Assembly: GCA_958496175.1 (NCBI GenBank)
Contig: OY292278.1
Location: 682,001 to 746,000, forward strand
Source of the DNA: Sisyra terminalis
Lineage: Eukaryota > Arthropoda > Insecta > Neuroptera > Sisyridae
Direction: 5' to 3'
Length of the DNA: 64,000 bases
A model generated the notes under the pieces. It saw nothing but the letters and a program-made list of their open reading frames with translations, was not told the origin of the DNA and did no database searches. The position numbers and the translations under genes are program-made. Below are positions 24,700-37,482 of this stretch, piece after piece; position 1 is the stretch's first letter, and the number at the start of each line of letters is the position of its first letter.

Positions 24700-27396
24700 G
24701 TGATATTTGCGGTTATTTTTGCGGATATCATTGCGGTTATTTTGCGGTGATATTTGCGGTTATTTTTGCGGATATCATTGCGGTTATTTTTGCGGATATT
24801 ATTGCGGTTATTTTTGCGGATATCATTGCGGTTATTTTGGCGGATATCATTGCGGTTATTTTGCGGTGATATTTGCGGTTATTTTTGCGGATATCATTGC
24901 GGTTATTTTGCGGTAATATTTGCGGTTATTTTTGCGGATATCATTGCGGTTATTTTTGCGGATATCATTGCGGTTATTTTTGCGGATATTATTGCGGTTA
25001 TTTTTGCGGATATTATTGCGGTTATTTTTGCGGATATCATTGCGGTTATTTTGCGGTAACATTTGCGGTTATTTTTGCGGATATTATTGCGGTTATTTTT
25101 GCGGATATCATTGCGGTTATTTTGCGGATATCATTGCGGTTATTTTTGCGGATATCATTGCGGTTATTTTGCGGTGATATTTCCGGTTATTTTTGCGGAT
25201 ATCATTGCGGTTATTTTGCGGTGATATTTGTGGTTATTTTTGCGGAGATCATTGCGGTTATTTTTATGGATATCATTGCGGTTATTTTGCGGTGATATTT
25301 GCGGTTATTTTTGTGGATATCATTGCGGTTATTTTGCGGTGATATTTGCGGTTATTTTTGCGGATATCATTGCGGTTATTTTTGCGGATATTATTGCGGT
25401 TATTTTTGCGGGTATCATTGCGGTTATTTTTGCGGATATCATTGCGGTTATTTTGCGGTGATATTTGCGGTTATTTTTGCGGATATCATTGCGGTTATTT
25501 TGCGGTAATATTTGCGGTTATTTTTGTGGATATCATTGCGGTTATTTTGCGGTAATATTTGCGGTTATTTTTGCGGATATCATTGCGGTTATTTTGCGGT
25601 GATATTTGCGGTTAATTTTGCGGATATTATTGCGGTTATTTTTGCGGATATCATTGCGGTTATTTTGCGGTGATATTTGCGGTTATTTTTGTGGATATCA
25701 TTGCGGTTATTTTGCGGTGATATTTGCGGTTATTTTTGCGGATATCATTGCGGTTATTTTTGCGGATATTATTGCGGTTATTTTTGCGGGTATCATTGCG
25801 GTTATTTTTGCGGATATCATTGCGGTTATTTTGCGGTGATATTTGCGGTTATTTTTGCGGATATCATTGCGGTTATTTTGCGGTAATATTTGCGGTTATT
25901 TTTGTGGATATCATTGCGGTTATTTTGCGGTAATATTTGCGGTTATTTTTGCGGATATCATTGCGGTTATTTTGCGGTAACATTTGCGGCTATTTTTGCG
26001 GATATTATTGCGGTTATTTTTGCGGATATCATTGCGGTTATTTTTGCGGATATCATTGCGGTTATTTTGCGGTAATATTTGCGGTTATTTTTGCGGATAT
26101 CATTGCGGTTATTTTGCGGTGATATTTGCGGTTAATTTTGCGGATATTATTGCGGTTATTTTTGCGGATATCATTGCGGTTATTTTGCGGTGATATTTGC
26201 GGTTATTTTTGCGGATATCATTGCGGTTATTTTTGCGGATATTATTGCGGTTATTTTTGCGGATATTATTGCGGTTATTTTTGCGGATATCATTGCGGTT
26301 ATATTGCGGTGATATTTGCGGTTACTTTTGCGGATATCATTGCGGTTATTTTTGCGCATATCATTGCGGTTATTTTGCGGTGATATTTGCGGTTATTTTT
26401 GCGGATATCATTGCGGTTATTTTGCGGTAATATTTGCGGTTATTTTTGCGGACATCATTGCGGTTATTTTTGCGGATATTATTGCGGTTATTTTTGCGGA
26501 TATCATTGCGGTTATTTTGCGGTAGTATTTGCGGTTATTTTTGCGGATATCATTGCAGTTATTTTGCGGTGATATTTGCGGTTATATTTGCGGATATCAT
26601 TGCGGTTATTTTGCGGTAAGATTTGCGGTTATTTTTGCGGATATCATTGCGGTTATTTTTGCGGATATTATTGCGGTTATTTTTGCGGATATCATTGCGG
26701 TTATTTTGCGGTGATATTTGCGGTTATTTTTGCGGATATCATTGCGGTTATTTTGCGGTGATATTTGCGGTTATTTTTGCGGATATCATTGCGGTTATTT
26801 TTGCGGATATTATTGCGGTTATTTTTGCGGATATCATTGCGGTTATTTTGGCGGATATCATTGCGGTTATTTTGCGGTGATATTTGCGGTTATTTTTGCG
26901 GATATCATTGCGGTTATTTTGCGGTAATATTTGCGGTTATTTTTGCGGATATCATTGCGGTTATTTTTGCGGATATCATTGCGGTTATTTTTGCGGATAT
27001 TATTGCGGTTATTTTTGCGGATATTATTGCGGTTATTTTTGCGGATATCATTGCGGTTATTTTGCGGTAACATTTGCGGTTATTTTTGCGGATATTATTG
27101 CGGTTATTTTTGCGGATATCATTGCGGTTATTTTGCGGATATCATTGCGGTTATTTTTGCGGATATCATTGCGGTTATTTTGCGGTGATATTTGCGGTTA
27201 TTTTTGCGGATATCATTGCGGTTATTTTGCGGTGATATTTGTGGTTATTTTTGCGGAGATCATTGCGGTTATTTTTATGGATATCATTGCGGTTATTTTG
27301 CGGTGATATTTGCGGTTATTTTTGTGGATATCATTGCGGTTATTTTGCGGTGATATTTGCGGTTATTTTTGCGGATATCATTGCGGTTATTTTGCG
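24700..27396 (+). repeat. 2,697-bp higher-order repeat, copy 1
   Basis: This unit recurs at an offset of 2,697 bp. It carries a private TATTTCCGGTT word near 25,182 (near 27,879 in copy 2), GTGG at 25,231, GCGGAGATC, TTTATGGATATC and GCGGGTATC words. Inside it, its start is repeated at +2,011, and the next copy starts 686 bp after that (2,011 + 686 = 2,697), so the unit is itself a product of internal duplication. A 378-bp tandem duplication lies inside it. Confidence 0.92.
25299..26054 (+). repeat. Tandem 378-bp duplication inside the 2,697-bp repeat
   Basis: Segments beginning at 25,299 and 25,677 match at an offset of 378 bp, each with a TTTGTGGATATC word followed by the GCGGGTATC word. 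The same pair recurs at 27,996 and 28,374, so the 378-bp duplication predates the 2,697-bp one. Confidence 0.85.
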
Positions 27397-30080
27397 GTGA
27401 TATTTGCGGTTATTTTTGCGGATATCATTGCGGTTATTTTGCGGTGATATTTGCGGTTATTTTTGCGGATATCATTGCGGTTATTTTTGCGGATATTATT
27501 GCGGTTATTTTTGCGGATATCATTGCGGTTATTTTGGCGGATATCATTGCGGTTATTTTGCGGTGATATTTGCGGTTATTTTTGCGGATATCATTGCGGT
27601 TATTTTGCGGTAATATTTGCGGTTATTTTTGCGGATATCATTGCGGTTATTTTTGCGGATATCATTGCGGTTATTTTTGCGGATATTATTGCGGTTATTT
27701 TTGCGGATATTATTGCGGTTATTTTTGCGGATATCATTGCGGTTATTTTGCGGTAACATTTGCGGTTATTTTTGCGGATATTATTGCGGTTATTTTTGCG
27801 GATATCATTGCGGTTATTTTGCGGATATCATTGCGGTTATTTTTGCGGATATCATTGCGGTTATTTTGCGGTGATATTTCCGGTTATTTTTGCGGATATC
27901 ATTGCGGTTATTTTGCGGTGATATTTGTGGTTATTTTTGCGGAGATCATTGCGGTTATTTTTATGGATATCATTGCGGTTATTTTGCGGTGATATTTGCG
28001 GTTATTTTTGTGGATATCATTGCGGTTATTTTGCGGTGATATTTGCGGTTATTTTTGCGGATATCATTGCGGTTATTTTTGCGGATATTATTGCGGTTAT
28101 TTTTGCGGGTATCATTGCGGTTATTTTTGCGGATATCATTGCGGTTATTTTGCGGTGATATTTGCGGTTATTTTTGCGGATATCATTGCGGTTATTTTGC
28201 GGTAATATTTGCGGTTATTTTTGTGGATATCATTGCGGTTATTTTGCGGTAATATTTGCGGTTATTTTTGCGGATATCATTGCGGTTATTTTGCGGTGAT
28301 ATTTGCGGTTAATTTTGCGGATATTATTGCGGTTATTTTTGCGGATATCATTGCGGTTATTTTGCGGTGATATTTGCGGTTATTTTTGTGGATATCATTG
28401 CGGTTATTTTGCGGTGATATTTGCGGTTATTTTTGCGGATATCATTGCGGTTATTTTTGCGGATATTATTGCGGTTATTTTTGCGGGTATCATTGCGGTT
28501 ATTTTTGCGGATATCATTGCGGTTATTTTGCGGTGATATTTGCGGTTATTTTTGCGGATATCATTGCGGTTATTTTGCGGTAATATTTGCGGTTATTTTT
28601 GTGGATATCATTGCGGTTATTTTGCGGTAATATTTGCGGTTATTTTTGCGGATATCATTGCGGTTATTTTGCGGTAACATTTGCGGCTATTTTTGCGGAT
28701 ATTATTGCGGTTATTTTTGCGGATATCATTGCGGTTATTTTTGCGGATATCATTGCGGTTATTTTGCGGTAATATTTGCGGTTATTTTTGCGGATATCAT
28801 TGCGGTTATTTTGCGGTGATATTTGCGGTTAATTTTGCGGATATTATTGCGGTTATTTTTGCGGATATCATTGCGGTTATTTTGCGGTGATATTTGCGGT
28901 TATTTTTGCGGATATCATTGCGGTTATTTTTGCGGATATTATTGCGGTTATTTTTGCGGATATTATTGCGGTTATTTTTGCGGATATCATTGCGGTTATA
29001 TTGCGGTGATATTTGCGGTTACTTTTGCGGATATCATTGCGGTTATTTTTGCGCATATCATTGCGGTTATTTTGCGGTGATATTTGCGGTTATTTTTGCG
29101 GATATCATTGCGGTTATTTTGCGGTAATATTTGCGGTTATTTTTGCGGACATCATTGCGGTTATTTTTGCGGATATTATTGCGGTTATTTTTGCGGATAT
29201 CATTGCGGTTATTTTGCGGTAGTATTTGCGGTTATTTTTGCGGATATCATTGCAGTTATTTTGCGGTGATATTTGCGGTTATATTTGCGGATATCATTGC
29301 GGTTATTTTGCGGTAAGATTTGCGGTTATTTTTGCGGATATCATTGCGGTTATTTTTGCGGATATTATTGCGGTTATTTTTGCGGATATCATTGCGGTTA
29401 TTTTGCGGTGATATTTGCGGTTATTTTTGCGGATATCATTGCGGTTATTTTGCGGTGATATTTGCGGTTATTTTTGCGGATATCATTGCGGTTATTTTTG
29501 CGGATATTATTGCGGTTATTTTTGCGGATATCATTGCGGTTATTTTGGCGGATATCATTGCGGTTATTTTGCGGTGATATTTGCGGTTATTTTTGCGGAT
29601 ATCATTGCGGTTATTTTGCGGTAATATTTGCGGTTATTTTTGCGGATATCATTGCGGTTATTTTTGCGGATATCATTGCGGTTATTTTTGCGGATATTAT
29701 TGCGGTTATTTTTGCGGATATTATTGCGGTTATTTTTGCGGATATCATTGCGGTTATTTTGCGGTAACATTTGCGGTTATTTTTGCGGATATTATTGCGG
29801 TTATTTTTGCGGATATCATTGCGGTTATTTTGCGGATATCATTGCGGTTATTTTTGCGGATATCATTGCGGTTATTTTGCGGTGATATTTGCGGTTATTT
29901 TTGCGGATATCATTGCGGTTATTTTGCGGTGATATTTGTGGTTATTTTTGCGGAGATCATTGCGGTTATTTTTATGGATATCATTGCGGTTATTTTGCGG
30001 TGATATTTGCGGTTATTTTTGTGGATATCATTGCGGTTATTTTGCGGTGATATTTGCGGTTATTTTTGCGGATATCATTG
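27397..30080 (+). repeat. 2,697-bp higher-order repeat, copy 2
   Basis: This is the second copy of 24,700-27,396 with all landmarks at +2,697, including the rare TATTTCCGG word near 27,879 and the internal 378-bp pair. The correspondence breaks near 30,080, where this copy jumps to the register of 25,3xx/28,0xx. Confidence 0.9.
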
Positions 30081-32159
30081 CGGTTATTTTTGCGGATATT
30101 ATTGCGGTTATTTTTGCGGGTATCATTGCGGTTATTTTTGCGGATATCATTGCGGTTATTTTGCGGTGATATTTGCGGTTATTTTTGCGGATATCATTGC
30201 GGTTATTTTGCGGTAATATTTGCGGTTATTTTTGTGGATATCATTGCGGTTATTTTTGCGGATATCATTGCGGTTATTTTGCGGTGATATTTGCGGTTAT
30301 TTTTGCAATATCATTGCGGTTATTTTGCGGTAATATTTGCGGTTATTTTTGCGGATATCATTGCGGTTATTTTTGCGGATATTATTGCGGTTATTTTTGC
30401 GGATATCATTGCGGTTATTTTGCGGTAACATTTGCGGTTATTTTTGCGGATATTATTGCGGTGATTTTTGCGGATATCATTGCGGTTATTTTGCGGATAT
30501 CATTGCGGTTATTTTTGCGGATATCATTGCGGTTATTTTGCGGTGATATTTGCGGTTATTTTTGCGGATATCAATGCGGTTATTTTGTGGTGATATTTGC
30601 GGTTATTTTTGCCGATATCATTGCGGTTATTTTGCGGTGATATTTGCGGTTATTTTTGCGGATATCATTGCGGTTATTTTTGCGGATATTATTGCGGTTA
30701 TTTTTGCGGATATCATTGCGGTTATTTTGCGGTAATATTTGCGGTTATTTTTGCGGATATTATTGCGGTTATTTTGCTGTAATATTTGCGGTTAATTTTG
30801 CGGATATCATTGCGGTTATTTTTGCGGATATTATTGCGGTTATTTTTGCGGATATCATTGCGGTTATTTTGCGGTAACATTTGCGGCTATTTTTGCGGAT
30901 ATTATTGCGGACATTTTTGCGGATATCATTGCGGTTATTTTTGCGGATATCATTGCGGTTATTTTGCGGTAATATTTGCGGTTATTTTTGCGGATATCAT
31001 TGCGGTTATTTTGCGGTGATATTTGCGGTTAATTTTGCGGATATTATTGCGGTTATTTTTGCGGATATCATTGCGGTTATTTTGCGGTGATATTTGCGGT
31101 TATTTTTGCGGATATCATTGCGGTTATTTTTGCGGATATTATTGCGGTTATTTTTGCGGATATTATTGCGGTTATTTTTGCGGATATCATTGCGGTTATA
31201 TTGCGGTGATATTTGCGGTTATTTTTGCGGATATCATTGCGGTTATTTTTGCGGATATCATTGCGGTTATTTTGCGGTGATATTTGCGGTTATTTTTGCG
31301 GATATCATTGCGGTTATTTTGCGGTAATATTTGCGGTTATTTTTGCGGACATCATTGCGGTTATTTTTGCGGATATTATTGCGGTTTTTTTTGCGGATAT
31401 CATTGCGGTTATTTTTGCGGATATCATTGCGGTTATTTTGCGGTGATATTTGCGGTTATTTTTGCGGATATCATTGCGGTTATTTTGCGGTAGTATTTGC
31501 GGTTATTTTGCGGATATTATTGCGGTTATTTTTGCGGATATCATTGCGGTTATTTTGCAGTGATATTTGCGGTTATTTTTGCGGATATCATTGCGGTTAT
31601 TTTTGCGGATATTATTGCGGTTATTTTTGCGGATATTATTGCGGTTATTTTTGCGGATATCATTGCGGTTATTTTGCGGTAACATTTGCGGTTATTTTTG
31701 CGGATATTATTGCGGTTATTTTTGCGGATATCATTGCGGTTATTTTGCGGTGATATTTGCGGTTATTTTTGCGGATATCATTGCGGTTATTTTTGCGGAT
31801 ATCATTGCGGTTATTTTGCGGTAATATTTGCGGTTATTTTTGCGGATATCATTGCGGTTATTTTTGCGGATATTATTGCGGTTATTTTTGCGGATATCAT
31901 TGCGGTTATTTTTGCGGATTACATTGCGGTTATTTTGCGGTGATATTTGCGGTTATTTTTGCGGATATCATTGCGGTTATTTTGCGGTAATATTTGCGGG
32001 TATTTTTGCTCATATCATTGCGGTTATTTTTGCGGATATCATTGCGGTTATTTTGCGGTAATATTTGCGGTTATTTTTGCGGATATCATTGCGGTTATTT
32101 TGCGGTAATATTTGCGGTTATTTTTGCGGATATCATTGCGGTTATTTTGCGGTGATATT
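30081..32159 (+). repeat. Mosaic segment with private variants
   Basis: This segment is built from pieces found elsewhere. About 30,881-31,400 matches 42,191-42,710 at an offset of 11,310, including the GCGGACATTT word. It also has variants seen nowhere else by eye: GCAATATC near 30,306 (lost bases), ATCAATGCGG with TTTGTGG near 30,575-30,590, GCGGATTACATT near 31,914 and GCGGGTATTTTTGCTC near 31,997. No long tandem period was found inside it. Confidence 0.75.
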
Positions 32160-35100
32160 TGCGGTTATTTTTGCGCATATCATTGCGGTTATTTTGCGGT
32201 GATATTTGCGGTTATTTTTGCGGATATCATTGCGGTTATTTTTGCGGATATTATTGCGGTTATTTTTGCGGATATCATTGCGGTTATTTTGCGGTAATAT
32301 TTGCGGTTATTTTTGCGGATATTATTGCGGTTATTTTGCTGTAATATTTGCGGTTAATTTTGCGGATATCATTGCGGTTATTTTTGCGGTGATATTTGCG
32401 GTTATTTTTGCGGATATCATTGCGGTTATTTTGCGGTAATATTTGCGGTTATTTTTGCGGATATCATTGCGGTTATTTTTGCGGATATTATTGCGGTTAT
32501 TTTTGCGGATATCATTGCGGTTATTTTGCGGTGATATTTGCGGTTATTTTTGCGGATATCATTGCGGTTATTTTGCGGTGATATTTGCGGTTATTTTTGC
32601 GGATATCATTGCGGTTATTTTTGCGGATATTATTGCGGTTATTTTTGCGGATATCATTGCGGTTATTTTTGCGGATATCATTGCGGTTATTTTGCGGTGA
32701 TATTTGCGGTTATTTTTGCGGATATCATTGCGGTTATTTTGCGGTAATATTTGCGGTTATTTTTGCGGATATCATTGCGGTTATTTTTGCGGATATCATT
32801 GCGGTTATTTTTGCGGATATTATTGCGGTTATTTTTGCGGATATTATTGCGGTTATTATTGCGGATATCATTGCGGTTATTTTGCGGTAACATTTGCGGT
32901 TATTTTTGCGGATATTATTGCGGTGATTTTTGCGGATATCATTGCGGTTATTTTGCGGATATCATTGCGGTTATTTTTGCGGATATCATTGCGGTTATTT
33001 TGCGGTGATATTTGCGGTTATTTTTGCGGATATCATTGCGGTTATTTTGCGGTGATATTTGCGGTTATTTTTGCGCATATCATTGCGGTTATTTTGCGGT
33101 GATATTTGCGGTTATTTTTGCGGATATCATTGCGGTTATTTTTGCGGTTATTATTGCGGTTATTTTTGCGGATATCATTGCGGTTATTTTGCGGTAATAT
33201 TTGCGGTTATTTTTGCGGATATTATTGCGGTTATTTTGCTGTAATATTTGCGGTTAATTTTGCGGATATCATTGCGGTTATTTTTGCGGATATTATTGCG
33301 GTTATTTTTGCGGATATCATTGCGGTTATTTTGCGGTAACATTTGCGGCTATTTTTGCGGATATTATTGCGGTCATTTTTGCGGATATCTTTGCGGTTAT
33401 TTTTGCGGATATCATTGCGGTTATTTTGCGGTAATATTTGCGGTTATTTTTGCGGATATCATTGCGGTTACTTTGCGGTGATATTTGCGGTTAATTTTGC
33501 GGATATTATTGCGGTTATTTTTGCGGATATCATTGCGGTTATTTTGCGGTGATATTTGCGGTTATTTTTGCGGATATCATTGCGGTTATTTTTGCGGATA
33601 TTATTGCGGTTATTTTTGCGGATATTATTGCGGTTATTTTTGCGGATATCATTGCGGTTATATTGCGGTGATATTTGCATTTATTTTTGCGGATATCATT
33701 GCGGTTATTTTTGCGGATATCATGGCGGTTATTTTGCGGTGATATTTGCGGTTATTTTTGCGGATATCATTGCGGTTATTTTGCGGTAATATTTGCGGTT
33801 ATTTTTGCGGACATCAATGCGGTTATTTTTGCGGATATTATTGCGGTTATTTTTGCGGATATCATTGCGGTTATTTTTGCGGATATCATTGCGGTTATTT
33901 GGCGGTGATATTTGCGGTTATTTTTGCGGATATCATTGCGGTTATTTTGCGGTAGTATTTGCGGTTATTTTGCGGATATTATTGCGGTTATTTTTGCGGA
34001 TATCATTGCAGTTATTTTGCGGTGATATTTGCGGTTATTTTTGCGGATATCATTGCGGTTATTTTGCGGTAATATTTGCGGTTATTTTTGCGGATATCAT
34101 TGCGGTTATTTTTGCGGATATTATTGCGGTTATTTTTGCGGATATCATTGCGGTTATTTTGCGGTGATATTTGCGGTTATTTTTGCGGATATCATTGCGG
34201 TTATTTTGCGGTGATATTTGCGGTTATTTTTGCGGATATCATTGCGGTTATTTTTGCGGATATCATTGCGGTTATTTTGCGGTAGTATTTGCGGTTATTT
34301 TGCGGATATTATTGCGGTTATTTTTGCGGATATCATTGCAGTTATTTTGCGGTGATATTTGCGGTTATTTTTGCGGATATCATTGCGGTTATTTTGCGGT
34401 AATATTTGCGGTTATTTTTGCGGATATCATTGCGGTTATTTTGCGGTAATATTTGCGGTTATTTTTGCGGATATCATTGCGGTTATTTTTGCGGATATCA
34501 TTGCGGTTATTTTGCGGTGATATTTGCGGTTATTATTGCGGATATTATTGCGGTTATTTTTGCGGATATTATTGCGGTTATTTTGCGGTGATATTTGCGG
34601 TTATTTTTGCGGATATCATTGCCGTTATTTTGCGGTAATATTATCGGTTATTTTTGCGGATATCATTGCGGTTATTTTTGCGGATATCATTGCGGTTATT
34701 TTGCGGTGATATTTGCGGTTATTTTTGCGGATATCATTGCGGTTATTTTGCGGTAATATTTGCGGTTATTTTTGCGGATATCATTGCGGTTATTTTTGCG
34801 GATATTATTGCGGTTATTTTTGCGGATATCATTGCGGATATTTTGCGGTAATATTTGCGGTTATTTTTGCGGATATTATTGCGGTTATTTTGCTGTAATA
34901 TTTGCGGTTAATTTTGCGGATAACATTGCGGTTATTTTTGCGGATATTATTGCGGTTATTTTTGCGGATATCATTGCGGTTATTTTGCAGTGATATTTGC
35001 GGTTATTTTTGCGGATATCATTGCGGTTATTTTTGCGGATATTATTGCGGTTATTTTTGCGGATATTATTGCGGTTATTTTTGCGGATATCATTGCGGTT

Positions 35101-36734
35101 ATTTTGCGGTAACATTTGCGGTTATTTTTGCGGATATTATTGCGGTTATATTTGCGGATATCATTGCGGTTATTTTGCGGTGATATTTGCGGTTATTTTT
35201 GCGGATATCATTGCGGTTATTTTTGCGGATATTATTGCGGTTATTTTTGCGGATATTATTGCGGTTATTTTTGCGGATATCATTGCGGTTATTTTGCGGT
35301 GATATTTGCGGTTATTTTTGCGGATATCATTGCGGTTATTTTGCGGTAATATTATCGGTTATTTTTGCGGATATCATTGCGGTTATTTTTGCGGATATCA
35401 TTGCGGTTATTTTGCGGTGATATTTGCGGTTATTTTTGCGGATATCATTGCGGTTATTTTGCGGTAATATTTGCGGTTATTTTTGCGGATATCATTGCGG
35501 TTATTTTTGCGGATATCATTGCGGTTATTTTTGCGGATATTATTGCGGTTATTTTTGCGGATATTATTGCGGTTATTTTTGCGGATATCATTGCGGTTAT
35601 TTTGCGGTAACATTTGCGGTTATTTTTGCGGATATTATTGCGGTTATTTTTGCGGATATCATTGCGGTTATTTTGCGGATATCATTGCGGTTATTTTTGC
35701 GGATATCATTGCGGTTATTTAGCGGTGATATTTGCGGTTATTTTTGCGGATATCATTGCGGTTATTTTGCGGTGATATTTGCGGTTATTTTTGCGGAGAT
35801 CAATGCGGTTATTTTTATGGATATCATTGCGGTTATTTTGCGGTGATATTTGCGGTTATTTTTGCGGATATCATTGCGGTTATTTTGCGGTAATATTTGC
35901 GTTTATTTTTGCGGATATCATTGCGGTTATTTTTGCGGATATTATTGCGGTTATTTTTGTGGATATCATTGCGGTTATTTTGCGGTGATATTTGCGGTTA
36001 TTTTTGCGGATATCATTGCGGTTATTTTTGCGGATATTATTGCGGTTATTTTTGCGGGTATCATTGCGGTTATTTTTGCGGATATCATTGCGGTTATTTT
36101 GCGGTGATATTTGCGGTTATTTTTGCGGATATCATTGCGGTTATTTTGCGGTAATATTTGCGGTTATTTTTGTGGATATCATTGCGGTTATTTTTGCGGA
36201 TATCATTGCGGTTATTTTGCGGTGATATTTGCGGTTATTTTTGCGGATATCATTGCGGTTATTTAGCAGTAATATTTGCGGTTATTTTTGCGGATATCAT
36301 TGCGGTTATTTTTGCGGATATTATTGCGGTTATTTTTGCGGATATCATTGCGGTTATTTTGCGGTAACATTTGCGGTTATTTTTGCGGATATTATTGCGG
36401 TGATTTTTGCGGATATCATTGCGGTTATTTTGCGGATATCATTGCGGTTATTTTTGCGGATATCATTGCGGTTATTTTGCGGTGATATTTGCGGTTATTT
36501 TTGCGGATATCATTGCGGTTATTTTGCGGTGATATTTGCGGTTATTTTTGCGGATATCATTGCGGTTATTTTGCGGTGATATTTGCGGTTATTTTTGCGG
36601 ATATCATTGCGGTTATTTTTGCGGATATTATTGCGGTTATTTTTGCGGATATCATTGCGGTTATTTTGCGGTAATATTTGCGGTTATTTTTGCGGATATT
36701 ATTGCGGTTATTTTGCTGTAATATTTGCGGTTAA
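32160..36734 (+). repeat. 5.3-kb duplication, copy 1
   Basis: This stretch matches 37,483-42,105 at an offset of 5,323 bp, changing to 5,371 after a 48-bp indel near 34,240/39,579. Shared landmarks include TTATTATTGCGG near 32,856, GCGCATATC near 33,073, GCGGTCATT near 33,372, GATATCTTT near 33,387, TTGCATTTATT near 33,677, CATGGCGG near 33,722, and GCGGATAACATT near 34,917. A GCCG word at 34,623 is private; the other copy has GCGG at 39,994. Confidence 0.92.
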
Positions 36735-37482
36735 TTTTGCGGAGATCAATGCGGTTATTTTTATGGATATCATTGCGGTTATTTTGCGGTGATATTTGCG
36801 GTTATTTTTGCGGATATCATTGCGGTTATTTTGCGGTAATATTTGCGTTTATTTTTGCGGATATCATTGCGGTTATTTTTGCGGATATTATTGCGGTTAT
36901 TTTTGTGGATATCATTGCGGTTATTTTGCGGTGATATTTGCGGTTATTTTTGCGGATATCATTGCGGTTATTTTTGCGGATATTATTGCGGTTATTTTTG
37001 CGGGTATCATTGCGGTTATTTTTGCGGATATCATTGCGGTTATTTTGCGGTGATATTTGCGGTTATTTTTGCGGATATCATTGCGGTTATTTTGCGGTAA
37101 TATTTGCGGTTATTTTTGTGGATATCATTGCGGTTATTTTTGCGGATATCATTGCGGTTATTTTGCGGTGATATTTGCGGTTATTTTTGCGGATATCATT
37201 GCGGTTATTTAGCAGTAATATTTGCGGTTATTTTTGCGGATATCATTGCGGTTATTTTTGCGGATATTATTGCGGTTATTTTTGCGGATATCATTGCGGT
37301 TATTTTGCGGTAACATTTGCGGTTATTTTTGCGGATATTATTGCGGTGATTTTTGCGGATATCATTGCGGTTATTTTGCGGATATCATTGCGGTTATTTT
37401 TGCGGATATCATTGCGGTTATTTTGCGGTGATATTTGCGGTTATTTTTGCGGATATCATTGCGGTTATTTTGCGGTGATATT
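36735..37482 (+). repeat. Extra copy from a 946-bp tandem duplication
   Basis: From 35,779 to about 36,734 the sequence is repeated at +946: the GCGGAGATCAATGCGG and TTTATGGATATC words, the TTTGCGTTTATT word, GCGGGTATC and TTTAGCAGTAAT all recur in order. This stretch separates the two 5.3-kb copies, and its right part continues smoothly into copy 2. The junction near 36,734 lies within a GCTGTAATATTT/GCGGTTAATTTT context. Confidence 0.9.
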
